From: an uncultured Flavobacteriaceae bacterium | GTDB taxonomy: Bacteria; Bacteroidota; Bacteroidia; Flavobacteriales; Flavobacteriaceae | DNA: 64,000 bases | Reading direction: 5' to 3' | NCBI GenBank assembly: GCA_913051755.1 | Contig: CAJXBR010000001.1 | Location: 1-64,000 of the forward strand | Part shown: positions 8,704-16,746 of the stretch, piece by piece | How positions within the stretch are numbered: position 1 is the stretch's first letter | Layout of the letters: every line of letters begins with the position of its first letter | Position numbers and translations under genes: made by a program | The notes under the pieces: model-generated | What the model was told of the DNA's origin: nothing | Database searches by the model: none | Seen by the model: the letters and a program-made list of their open reading frames with translations, nothing else

Positions 8704-10574
8704 TGGTTGATATGAAATAACTGATTTTTTTCTAAAACAAGCTCCTCGTTGAGCATTTCCATTACGACTGCAATGATAGTTTTTTCCTCTGTTTCAAGCA
8801 ATTTTGAAAGCTTTTTCACTGTTGCGGGTTGTTGTTTTAAAACATCCAAGATAGAACTTTGAAGTTGCGCAGCAATTGGTGAAGTAACACAACTACTGCA
8901 TTGACCACACGAGTTGTTGTTCGTCTCCCCAAAATAGTCGAGTAGTAAAGTCTGCTTACAGCTTTTATCATCATTGATATAGTTTTTTACAGCTTGCAAC
9001 TGATTTTTTCTAGTCTGTATGCTTTGCTTGACATGATTTACTGCACGATTTAGTATATAATTGTCCTCACGTGGCTCAAGAAAATACAATCGGGTGTCAC
9101 AATTCCATGATGTGATTTCAGCATATTTGTTTTGCTCCAATGCAGCAAAATACTCTTTGAGCTTTTCCATTCCAATCCCAGTTCGTTTACTCAGTTGGTT
9201 ACCATCTACCGACTGTGCTGTTTCTGTGATTTTTGGATACAGTCTCACCAACGTGTTCAGTAGGGTCGACAAAACCGATTCTTTCGCAATCAGCTTTTGG
9301 AGTTCTTTTCCTTTGTATAGCACTTGTAAACGAAACCTTTCAACGACAAGATTCGTCAAACGAATACTTCCAATACGATCAAAAACTTTGAAAGCTTCAT
9401 AGGTTTTTTTGGGTGGTAGGTCATAGGAGTTTGTAAAGGTCTCAAAAGATAAATCAAGTGGATCTTGTGGCAGTTCTCCATAGGCAATTTGAAAATAGGA
9501 GCACAATTTAAAATAGACTTGACGAATAAACGCAGGGTCTGAAATAGAATCAATAAATTGTCTTTCTACTAATTGAACATCACGAGCACTCGTAACAATT
9601 GTAGCTGTTGCGGGTTTCTTATCACGTCCAGCTCGCCCAGCTTCTTGATAGTAGTTTTCGATGCTTTCTGGAAGCGCAAGATGAATCACCTGTCGCACAT
9701 TGGACTGGTCAATACCCATCCCAAATGCCGAGGTTGCTACCATAATTGAATATCTTCCACTTTGCCATTCATCGATGAGTTGGGGTTTGTTTGTGCTACC
9801 ACCATGAAAATATCGAGCAGCAATACCCTCCAACTGAAGCTGTTCGACTAGCGTTTCGCAGTGCTTTCTTGTGCGCAAATAAATGATGATGGTCTCTGAG
9901 CGATTGGCGATCATCTCTTTGATTGCCCCGAGTTTATTTTCAGTATGAACAACTCTGTATGACAAATTTTCTCGAACAAAAGAAGTCTGAATCAGCTTTG
10001 TGTCTTTCAATTCCAGCGATGCAATAATATCCTCTTTGACTTTTGGTGTTGCAGTGGCAGTGAGCGCCATGATTGGAGGTTCATTGATCAGTTTATGAAA
10101 CTCACCAATCTTGCGATAGGCAGGTCGGAAGTCATGACCCCATTGAGAGATACAGTGCGCTTCGTCCACTGCCAAAAGAGATATATCTAATGTTTTCAAA
10201 CGCTGGACTACAATAGGGTTGAGTAGGCGTTCAGGCGATAGGTACAACAATTTGATGTTTCCAAAGGCACATTGATCCAAGGCTTCCACCAATTCATTTT
10301 CGCGCATAGTTCCATGAATAGACATCGCACGAATGTTTTTTCTCTTGAGCGAATTGACTTGGTCAATCATTAGGGCGATGAGTGGACTGACAACCACACA
10401 TATCCCCTCTTGCAAAAGCGCACTCATTTGATAACACAAGGACTTTCCTCCCCCAGTTGGCAATACAACAAGGGTGTTTTCTGCTGAAAGTGAAGCATGT
10501 ATTGCTTCTTCCTGCCCTGACCTAAAATCAGACCAGCCCCAATATTTGTTCAGTAGGTCGTGGGCTTTGCTCAT
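8700..10574 (-). CDS. recQ: ATP-dependent DNA helicase RecQ
   Basis: 3'-5' DNA repair helicase, 624 aa. Motif I is LPTGGGKSLCYQ (about 39-50), motif II DEAHCISQWGHDFRP (about 136-150), motif VI QEAGRAGRDKKPA. The RQC zinc site follows with CKQTLLLDYFGE and the cysteine cluster CGQCSSC (around residues 553-559). The C-terminus carries a short winged-helix-like segment rather than a clear HRDC domain. It sits between fmt and a P-loop ATPase with overlapping ends on both sides. Confidence 0.95.
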   Translation of the reverse strand: MSKAHDLLNKYWGWSDFRSGQEEAIHASLSAENTLVVLPTGGGKSLCYQMSALLQEGICVVVSPLIALMIDQVNSLKRKNIRAMSIHGTMRENELVEALDQCAFGNIKLLYLSPERLLNPIVVQRLKTLDISLLAVDEAHCISQWGHDFRPAYRKIGEFHKLINEPPIMALTATATPKVKEDIIASLELKDTKLIQTSFVRENLSYRVVHTENKLGAIKEMIANRSETIIIYLRTRKHCETLVEQLQLEGIAARYFHGGSTNKPQLIDEWQSGRYSIMVATSAFGMGIDQSNVRQVIHLALPESIENYYQEAGRAGRDKKPATATIVTSARDVQLVERQFIDSISDPAFIRQVYFKLCSYFQIAYGELPQDPLDLSFETFTNSYDLPPKKTYEAFKVFDRIGSIRLTNLVVERFRLQVLYKGKELQKLIAKESVLSTLLNTLVRLYPKITETAQSVDGNQLSKRTGIGMEKLKEYFAALEQNKYAEITSWNCDTRLYFLEPREDNYILNRAVNHVKQSIQTRKNQLQAVKNYINDDKSCKQTLLLDYFGETNNNSCGQCSSCVTSPIAAQLQSSILDVLKQQPATVKKLSKLLETEEKTIIAVVMEMLNEELVLEKNQLFHINQ

Positions 10575-11113
10575 AGGTGATTTTTGATAAAAGAAACACG
10601 TTCTTCGACAGATAGTTTTGGCACAACTATCGGCGGCATGCCATATAAAGTATAAGTTTTGACAAGTGCTAGATGAATCGCTTCTGTTTCGCTAAAGTCT
10701 TCAATTCTCTCTTTATCATTTCTAAAAATATCTTCCCATGGTGGTAGTATAAACACCTTGTCATAAACATGTGATTTACATATTTCGATCAAGTGTGATG
10801 GCACATCAACTCGAATGCCATCCAAGTATGCAATTGCATCGTGAATACCTCTGTCATAGATATGAATTTTAGATACAGGAGTAGCCGCAAAGTCAGCTAT
10901 ACGCCCTTTGATAATTTCCAAACTCAGCGACAGTGGCTCATCTTGAAAAGGAGAGTCAACACCTCGATTCTTGGCTTCAAGAAAGAGCTTCCGAAACACC
11001 TCGTCAAAACACGTCACCTGATCGCTTTGCAATGCTTCTATAAGGGTGGTTTTTCCACTTCCAGGGGCACCAGTGAGGACATATCTTTTGTGCTTTTCCA
11101 TATGATTAGCCAA
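10571..11113 (-). CDS. P-loop AAA-type ATPase (AAA_28/NadR-like)
   Basis: A 180-aa nucleotide-binding protein with Walker A GAPGSGKTT (residues about 16-24) directly after a short N-terminus, and YDRGIHDAIAYLDG (around 101-114), typical of the AAA_28 kinase-like ATPases. Substrate unknown. The stop overlaps the recQ start (ATGA). Two ATGs are possible, four codons apart (11113 and 11101); the second fits family starts slightly better. It diverges from the DUF493 gene across about 50 bases. Confidence 0.75.
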   Translation of the reverse strand: MANHMEKHKRYVLTGAPGSGKTTLIEALQSDQVTCFDEVFRKLFLEAKNRGVDSPFQDEPLSLSLEIIKGRIADFAATPVSKIHIYDRGIHDAIAYLDGIRVDVPSHLIEICKSHVYDKVFILPPWEDIFRNDKERIEDFSETEAIHLALVKTYTLYGMPPIVVPKLSVEERVSFIKNHL

Positions 11114-11149
11114 TTTACAATTTTTGAATATTATTCTTATTTAAAACAA

Positions 11150-11157
11150 TATCTTTG
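11150..11157 (+). promoter_or_regulatory. Putative -7 box for DUF493/DUF4290/murA
   Basis: TATCTTTG matches the Bacteroidetes -7 consensus TAnnTTTG, 5 bases before the DUF493 start. The best upstream TTTG (11123-11126) is 23 bases away instead of 19, so the -33 element is doubtful. The short leader would make the transcript nearly leaderless. Confidence 0.4.
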
Positions 11158-11162
11158 TCAAA

Positions 11163-11453
11163 ATGTCTGAATCAGTTAAAACCACATCTTTTTACAACCG
11201 ACTTCGTGAGCAACTTGCAGAGTCAACAGATTGGCCTTCAAACTATATGTTTAAGTTTATTTTGCCAGCTGGCGATGAAAAAAAGTTGACTTTACAGAAT
11301 ATTTTTAAAAATCATCCTGTCAAAATCAAAGAGAGAAATTCCTCAAAAAACACCTATGTAAGCATCTCGATCGAAGGTGTATTTGATTCGCCAGATGAGA
11401 TTATATCAAAATATAAACAGGTTTCACAGATAAAAGGCATCATTCAGTTGTAG
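11163..11453 (+). CDS. DUF493 (YbeD-like) protein
   Basis: A 96-aa ferredoxin-like-fold protein of the DUF493/YbeD family: the core WPSNYMFKFILPAGDE and the C-terminal YVSISIEGVFDSPDEII fit the family. E. coli YbeD is an ACT-like regulatory-fold protein of unknown role. It heads a plus-strand run with DUF4290 and murA, a neighbourhood common in flavobacteria. Confidence 0.82.
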   Translation: MSESVKTTSFYNRLREQLAESTDWPSNYMFKFILPAGDEKKLTLQNIFKNHPVKIKERNSSKNTYVSISIEGVFDSPDEIISKYKQVSQIKGIIQL

Positions 11454-11492
11454 TAATTTTAGTATTTTTACAGTATCATTTAATCATTAACA

Positions 11493-12140
11493 TTGGAAGA
11501 AACACTTCAGTATAACACCCAACGAAGCCATTTGCGAATACCTGAATATGGTCGTCATATTCAAAAGATGGTAGATCAGGCTTTGAAAGAACCCAAAAAA
11601 GAACAACGAAACAAAATGGCTCATGCAATCATAGGAGTGATGGGAAATTTAAACCCTCACCTTCGTGATGTCCCTGATTTTCAACACAAATTATGGGATC
11701 AGTTGTTTATCATGTCTGATTTTTCTCTCGATGTAGATTCCCCTTTTCCAATCCCTGAAAAAGAAGTTCTCACTGCACGTCCAGACCCATTAAGCTATCC
11801 ACAAAATTTCCCTAAGTATCGTTTTTATGGAAATAACATCAAGAGGATGATTGATGCTGCACTTACGTTTACGGAGGGTGAGCAGAAAGATGCGTTGGTT
11901 TATGTGATTGCAAATCACATGAAAAAATGTTTTTTGAATTGGAACAAAGATACTGTTGAAGATGCTGTTATTTTTGAGCATTTGTTTGAGATTTCAAATG
12001 GCGCAATCAACCTCAAAAATTCAAGCGAAATGTTAACGAGCTCTGAGGAACTGATTCGATTGAGCAACAAACGATTTGGTCGTCAAAAGCAGCAACACTC
12101 CAACAGAAATAAAAAATATCGACACAAACGTCGAAAGTAA
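11493..12140 (+). CDS. DUF4290 family protein
   Basis: A 215-aa Bacteroidota-specific protein. The stretch LRIPEYGRHIQKMVDQAL followed by KMAHAIIGVMGNLNPHLRD and WDQLFIMSDF is the family hallmark. The C-terminus is very basic (RNKKYRHKRRK). No in-frame ATG precedes the conserved start, so TTG at 11493 is used. It ends 2 bases before murA, so the two are almost certainly co-translated. Function unknown; constant linkage to murA hints at an envelope or cell-cycle role (inference). Confidence 0.85.
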   Translation: MEETLQYNTQRSHLRIPEYGRHIQKMVDQALKEPKKEQRNKMAHAIIGVMGNLNPHLRDVPDFQHKLWDQLFIMSDFSLDVDSPFPIPEKEVLTARPDPLSYPQNFPKYRFYGNNIKRMIDAALTFTEGEQKDALVYVIANHMKKCFLNWNKDTVEDAVIFEHLFEISNGAINLKNSSEMLTSSEELIRLSNKRFGRQKQQHSNRNKKYRHKRRK

Positions 12141-12142
12141 AA

Positions 12143-13450
12143 ATGGGAACATTTGTTGTAGAAGGTGGAAGGCCGCTGTCAGGAACCATTGAGCCGCAAG
12201 GCGCAAAAAACGAGGCACTTCAAATTTTATGTGCAGTTCTTCTCACAGCAGAGCCAGTCGAAATTACCAATGTTCCAGAAATCGTTGATATCAACAAGTT
12301 ACTTCAAATCTTAGAAGCCCTAGGTGTTCGTATCCAAAAAAAGAGTGACAACCACTATGTTTTTCAAGCTGACCAAATCAATTTAGACTATCTCAAGTCA
12401 GATGATTTTAAGTCTGACGGAAGAAAAATCAGAGGGTCGATTATGTTGGTTGGTCCTTTGCTGACTCGATTTGGTAAAGGCTATATTCCCCGACCTGGTG
12501 GCGACAAAATTGGAAGAAGACGAGTCGATACTCATTTTGATGGACTCATAAAATTGGGTGCAGATTTTACCTATGATAGCGAAAACCACTTTTACAGTGT
12601 TGAGACAGATAGGCTAAAAGGAGCCTATTTACTCCTCGATGAGGCCTCTGTCACTGGAACAGCCAACTTGGTGATGGCAGCTGTGCTTGCAGATGGCACG
12701 ACAACGATCTACAATGCTGCTTGCGAACCCTATTTACAACAACTCTGTGGTATGCTCAACAGGATGGGTGCCAAAATCTCTGGCGTTGGATCAAATCGAT
12801 TGACGATTGAAGGTGTTGACAGCCTTTCTGGAACTACCCATCGCGTTTTACCTGATATGGTTGAAATCGGCAGTTGGATTGGTTTGGCAGCACTAACACG
12901 AAGTGAATTGACAATCAAGAACGTTTCGTGGGACAATTTGGGTCAAATTCCAAGTGTTTTTCAAAAATTGGGGATTCGGATTGAAAAGCGCGACGATGAT
13001 ATTTACATCCCTGCACATACTGATGGTTATGAAGTTCAGAGTTTTATCGATGGCTCAATAATGACCATTTCTGATGCGCCATGGCCTGGTTTCACCCCCG
13101 ATCTTTTAAGCATTATGCTTGTGGTCGCTACGCAGGCTAGAGGGAGTGTACTGATTCATCAAAAGATGTTTGAAAGTCGCTTGTTTTTTGTTGATAAGCT
13201 AATAGATATGGGCGCAAAAATTATCCTTTGTGACCCTCACCGAGCGACTGTTATTGGGCATGATTTCACATCTTCCCTCAAAGGAACAACAATGACCTCT
13301 CCTGATATTCGTGCTGGAATTTCGCTGTTAATTGCTGCTTTGTCGGCAAAAGGAAAGAGTACGATTCACAACATCGAACAGATCGATCGTGGCTATGAAC
13401 GCATCGTTGAGAGACTACAATCTATCGGTGCTGAAATCAAGCGTATATAA
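12143..13450 (+). CDS. murA: UDP-N-acetylglucosamine 1-carboxyvinyltransferase
   Basis: First committed step of peptidoglycan synthesis, transferring enolpyruvate from PEP to UDP-GlcNAc; 435 aa. The substrate-binding start GTIEPQGAKNEAL has the conserved K22-N23 pair. The catalytic loop reads PRPGGDKIGRRRVDTH (116-131): the residue aligned with the PEP-reacting cysteine (C115 in E. coli) is Asp121. Cys-to-Asp forms are active and are known to resist fosfomycin. The end is 13 bases from the convergent photolyase operon. Confidence 0.95.
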   Translation: MGTFVVEGGRPLSGTIEPQGAKNEALQILCAVLLTAEPVEITNVPEIVDINKLLQILEALGVRIQKKSDNHYVFQADQINLDYLKSDDFKSDGRKIRGSIMLVGPLLTRFGKGYIPRPGGDKIGRRRVDTHFDGLIKLGADFTYDSENHFYSVETDRLKGAYLLLDEASVTGTANLVMAAVLADGTTTIYNAACEPYLQQLCGMLNRMGAKISGVGSNRLTIEGVDSLSGTTHRVLPDMVEIGSWIGLAALTRSELTIKNVSWDNLGQIPSVFQKLGIRIEKRDDDIYIPAHTDGYEVQSFIDGSIMTISDAPWPGFTPDLLSIMLVVATQARGSVLIHQKMFESRLFFVDKLIDMGAKIILCDPHRATVIGHDFTSSLKGTTMTSPDIRAGISLLIAALSAKGKSTIHNIEQIDRGYERIVERLQSIGAEIKRI

Positions 13451-13463
13451 GGCCTGCTGATTC

Positions 13464-13745
13464 CTATCGTTTTGAAACCTTATTGTTGCTTATCCCTCGT
13501 TGACGACTGCATTTAAATCGATTGATATCCTCGCCTCTTTGCTTGCTGTGCTTGGTCTTTCTGCCTTGTACGCGTTTTCGCCATAGCTTAAAACTTGAGG
13601 GTTTAAGATTGTTGCGCATGAGAGAAATAACCTCTTGCTCTTTGATACCAAACTGATACTTAATCGCATCAAAAGGGGTGCGGTCTTCCCATGCCATTTC
13701 GATAATTCGGTCGATTTGTTCAACACTAAATTGTTTTTTTTCCAT
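13464..13745 (-). CDS. TIGR03643/DUF2805 photolyase-associated protein
   Basis: A 93-aa basic protein. The N-terminal part (EQIDRIIEMAWEDRTPFDAI, then QFGIKEQEVISLMR) looks like a small helical, HTH-like domain, followed by the conserved KLWRKRVQGRKTKH and a lysine/arginine-rich tail. The family is known only from its repeated occurrence beside photolyase/cryptochrome genes; no activity is established. Its ATG abuts the stop of the upstream photolyase with no gap. It is the last gene of the eight-gene operon. Confidence 0.85.
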   Translation of the reverse strand: MEKKQFSVEQIDRIIEMAWEDRTPFDAIKYQFGIKEQEVISLMRNNLKPSSFKLWRKRVQGRKTKHSKQRGEDINRFKCSRQRGISNNKVSKR

Positions 13746-15236
13746 CTAATCAAAGTTGTTTCTATCTGCCAAGGTGTGCTTTAAAAGTATGCGTTTCGAT
13801 TCTTTCCTGACTTTTGCAGATGCTTTTATCGACCAAAGTTGCTTGGAAGCATGTCTTGCTGCAGTTTGCAAGTCAATAACAGGTTTTGGATAGTCTTTCC
13901 CAAGAGAAAAATCATAAAGCTCTTCCTCAATAGCTGTGATATTCCAAGGCTCATGCTGTAGATGTAATGGAAGCTTACGCAGCTCTGGAACCCATTTGCA
14001 AAGAAATACGCCCTCAGGGTCATGCGTTAAACTATTTTTTACTGGATTGTAAATTCGCAACATATTGATACCAGTTTCACCTGCTTGCATTTGGAATTGA
14101 GGATAATGAATGCCAGGCTCAAAATCCAAAAACTGTTTTGCCAGATGCGTAACACCATGTTGCCAGGGTTGCCACAAATGATGGGTGAAAAACGATACCA
14201 ACATCGCACGCATTCGAAAATTGATGTAACCTGTTTCAGCCAAACATCGCATAGATGCATCAACCAATGGAAAGCCTGTTTGTCCATCTTTCCAGGCTTG
14301 TATCAAGCTTTCATCAACTACTTTGTCTAATGATGCATATCCTTTGTTGATACTCTCAAATTCCATTCGATCCTCCATCTCAAACTTTTGAATAAAGTGG
14401 GCTTGCCATCGTAATCTTGATGTGAAAGCATTGAGTTGAAATTTCGATGCTTCCTTTCGTTTGGCCTGCTCGGCAGTTTGCCATACATAGCGAACCGATA
14501 AGTTGCCCCAAGCAATATATGGAGATAATCTACTACAAGCTTTTCGTGATAATTCTGGCTTTGAAATCGAGTTTTGATACGAATTATGACGATCATCTAT
14601 AAAACTATTCAAATAGGCAAGTCCTTGCTTTGTGCCACCCTTTTGGCGAATTTGATCAGTCTTATGTTTTGTCCATTCAAAAGGCTTAAAGTTCATCTCA
14701 TCGATTGCTGCAATAGACACAAATGAATCCTTTGTTGCTTCCCATTTTTGTATGGGTTCTGACATAAACTGATACCATTTTTTACGCCAATTCTTTCGAT
14801 TTGACAAACCCCGAAAAACACCATTATTTGTAAACTCTTTCCAATCGATCGATAAGGAATTACAAAACCCAGCCACCTCTTGATCTCTAGCATAGGTGCA
14901 AGCAAGCCCAGTTTCCTGATGACTGTATATTGTTTTGATCGTGTATTGCTTCTGTATTTCCTCAAACGTGTGCAGTATGTCTGAACTGCTTATGATTATT
15001 TTTGTGTCGTATTGTGAAAAGAAATGATTGAGTTCCTCCAAACTTTCGAATACAAATTGCCAATGTCTTTTGTCATAGTGATGATTCTCTGTCAATAGAG
15101 GTTCGAAATTATATACCAAAAGTGTAGGTATAGGGTCAATTACAGCAGCTTGAAGCATAGGGTTGTCGAGAACCCTAAGATCTCTTTTAAACCAAAAAAC
15201 CGACACTTCTGACTTAGTAGTCATCGGGATTGGCAA
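13746..15236 (-). CDS. Divergent cryptochrome/photolyase family protein
   Basis: A 496-aa flavoprotein of the photolyase superfamily. The N-terminal antenna domain opens VFWFKRDLRVLDNP (13-26). The FAD domain has SRLSPYIAWGNLS (235-247), GQTGFPLVDASMR (318-330) and NFRMRAMLVSFF (339-350). Where class I photolyases carry DYExASNxGNWQW, this protein has DFEPGIHYPQFQMQAG (371-386) and then GINMLRIYNPVKNS. Substrate and activity are therefore uncertain. A second ATG at 15224 is also possible; either start overlaps the upstream gene. Confidence 0.85.
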   Translation of the reverse strand: MPIPMTTKSEVSVFWFKRDLRVLDNPMLQAAVIDPIPTLLVYNFEPLLTENHHYDKRHWQFVFESLEELNHFFSQYDTKIIISSSDILHTFEEIQKQYTIKTIYSHQETGLACTYARDQEVAGFCNSLSIDWKEFTNNGVFRGLSNRKNWRKKWYQFMSEPIQKWEATKDSFVSIAAIDEMNFKPFEWTKHKTDQIRQKGGTKQGLAYLNSFIDDRHNSYQNSISKPELSRKACSRLSPYIAWGNLSVRYVWQTAEQAKRKEASKFQLNAFTSRLRWQAHFIQKFEMEDRMEFESINKGYASLDKVVDESLIQAWKDGQTGFPLVDASMRCLAETGYINFRMRAMLVSFFTHHLWQPWQHGVTHLAKQFLDFEPGIHYPQFQMQAGETGINMLRIYNPVKNSLTHDPEGVFLCKWVPELRKLPLHLQHEPWNITAIEEELYDFSLGKDYPKPVIDLQTAARHASKQLWSIKASAKVRKESKRILLKHTLADRNNFD

Positions 15237-16746
15237 TAATTTCGTAAGCTCGTGTTTTAATGGCAGCCAATTCCTCTGGATTGATTTTTCGCAACAAATT
15301 CAGCATCATACCCATACGATTGTTGCTTTTGAGCAAGTCTTTTTTATCATCTAAAAAATTCCAATACAGGCTATTAAATGGGCAAGCATCATCACCTAAC
15401 CTCTTTTTGTTGTTATAGCTGCACGACGAACAATAATTACTCATTTTATTGACATAAGACCCCGAGGAAACATAAGGTTTGGTAGCAACCATACCACCAT
15501 CTGCATATTGACTCATCCCTCGTGTGTTTGGGAGTTGTACCCATTCAACTGCATCTGCATATATGCCCAAATACCACTCATCAACAGCATCAGGATGGGT
15601 TTGCGCAAGTAGCGCAAAATTTCCTGTAATCATAAGCCTTTGAATGTGATGAGCATAAGCGTGTTCCAAACTGTTTTTTATGGTTGTACTCAGACAATTC
15701 ATCTTTGTTTTTCCAGTCCAATAGAAATCTGGAAGGGGGTTGTTGTTTTCCAAAGCATTCAACTCTTTGTAAGAGGGCATTTCTTTCCAATACAATCCTC
15801 TGATGTATTCACGCCAACCCAGCACTTGCCTGACAAAACCCTCAACTTGAGAAAGGGAAATGACATCTGGCTGTTTTCTATAAGTGTCAATCGCATGGTT
15901 TATCACCTCGAGGGGATTGATGATTTTAGCATTCAAAGCAAAAGATATTCTCGCATGAAAAAGATTGGTTTGCTCTTGATGCATTGCATCTTGATAGGTG
16001 CCAAAATGCGCAAGGAGATGCTGGCAAAAGTAATCGAGTTGGTCGATACTTTCTTCTCTTGTCACTGGAAAGAGAAAATCGTCTTTTGAGAAAGTTCCAA
16101 GTGTTTTGATCCCTTCATTTTCAATCATTTTCTGTATGACATCGATCTCATCAACTTTTGGATAAAATGGAGGAGGGATTTCAGGCAATCCATTCCATTT
16201 GTTGCGATTGAATTTATCATAATTCCACGACCCACCTTCTGGTTGGTCATGCACCATGAGTATATCAAACTTTTTACGCATATAACGATAGAAAAACTCC
16301 ATAACCCATTTCTTTTTGCCTTCAAAAAAATGGGCCATCTCATCTCTTGTAGTTAGAAAATGTTCGGAGTCATACGATTTTGAAGGAATTTTTAAGTCCT
16401 TGCAATACGAACGAAGTTGCTCGTTTAGGCGAAACTCGTCAGGCAGCTGATACGCAAACCGTTTTGCATCTAAAAGTGAAATGACTTTGTTGAGATTTGA
16501 CTTCAGATCTTGCTCATTTTCAGGGTCATCAAGGGTGTAATATATAAACTGATGGCCTTCATTTTCTCTTGCTTTCGCAAAGTTTCTCATGGCGCCAAAA
16601 AAGGCAACGACTTTCTGTATGTGATGTTTGACATAGTTTGTTTCTTGACGCATTTCAAACATCACATAAATCACATCGCTGTTAACTTGCTCGAACCAGC
16701 TGTGTTCGGCATTAAGTTGATCGCCAAGAATAAGTCTAACTTCCAT
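15214..16746 (-). CDS. FeS bacterial cryptochrome/photolyase (DPRP, PhrB-like)
   Basis: A 510-aa member of the FeS-BCP group, whose characterised members (Agrobacterium PhrB) repair (6-4) photoproducts using FAD, a lumazine antenna and a [4Fe-4S] cluster. The start MEVRLILGDQLN is diagnostic. All four cluster cysteines are present: C351 in MNCLST, and C439, C442, C455 in the C-x2-C-x12-C segment. The active-site helix YAHHIQRLMITGNF is intact. The ATG at 16746 shares one base with the upstream stop (TAATG); an earlier ATG adds eight unconserved residues. Confidence 0.92.
   Translation of the reverse strand: MEVRLILGDQLNAEHSWFEQVNSDVIYVMFEMRQETNYVKHHIQKVVAFFGAMRNFAKARENEGHQFIYYTLDDPENEQDLKSNLNKVISLLDAKRFAYQLPDEFRLNEQLRSYCKDLKIPSKSYDSEHFLTTRDEMAHFFEGKKKWVMEFFYRYMRKKFDILMVHDQPEGGSWNYDKFNRNKWNGLPEIPPPFYPKVDEIDVIQKMIENEGIKTLGTFSKDDFLFPVTREESIDQLDYFCQHLLAHFGTYQDAMHQEQTNLFHARISFALNAKIINPLEVINHAIDTYRKQPDVISLSQVEGFVRQVLGWREYIRGLYWKEMPSYKELNALENNNPLPDFYWTGKTKMNCLSTTIKNSLEHAYAHHIQRLMITGNFALLAQTHPDAVDEWYLGIYADAVEWVQLPNTRGMSQYADGGMVATKPYVSSGSYVNKMSNYCSSCSYNNKKRLGDDACPFNSLYWNFLDDKKDLLKSNNRMGMMLNLLRKINPEELAAIKTRAYEIIANPDDY

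Noticed and set aside
8201..8710. 169-aa plus-strand open frame opposite fmt
   Set aside because: Entirely antisense to the Fmt catalytic domain, with no domain signature.
15640..16089. 149-aa plus-strand open frame
   Set aside because: It lies wholly antisense to the FeS-type photolyase gene, has no recognisable domain, and its composition mirrors the opposite strand.
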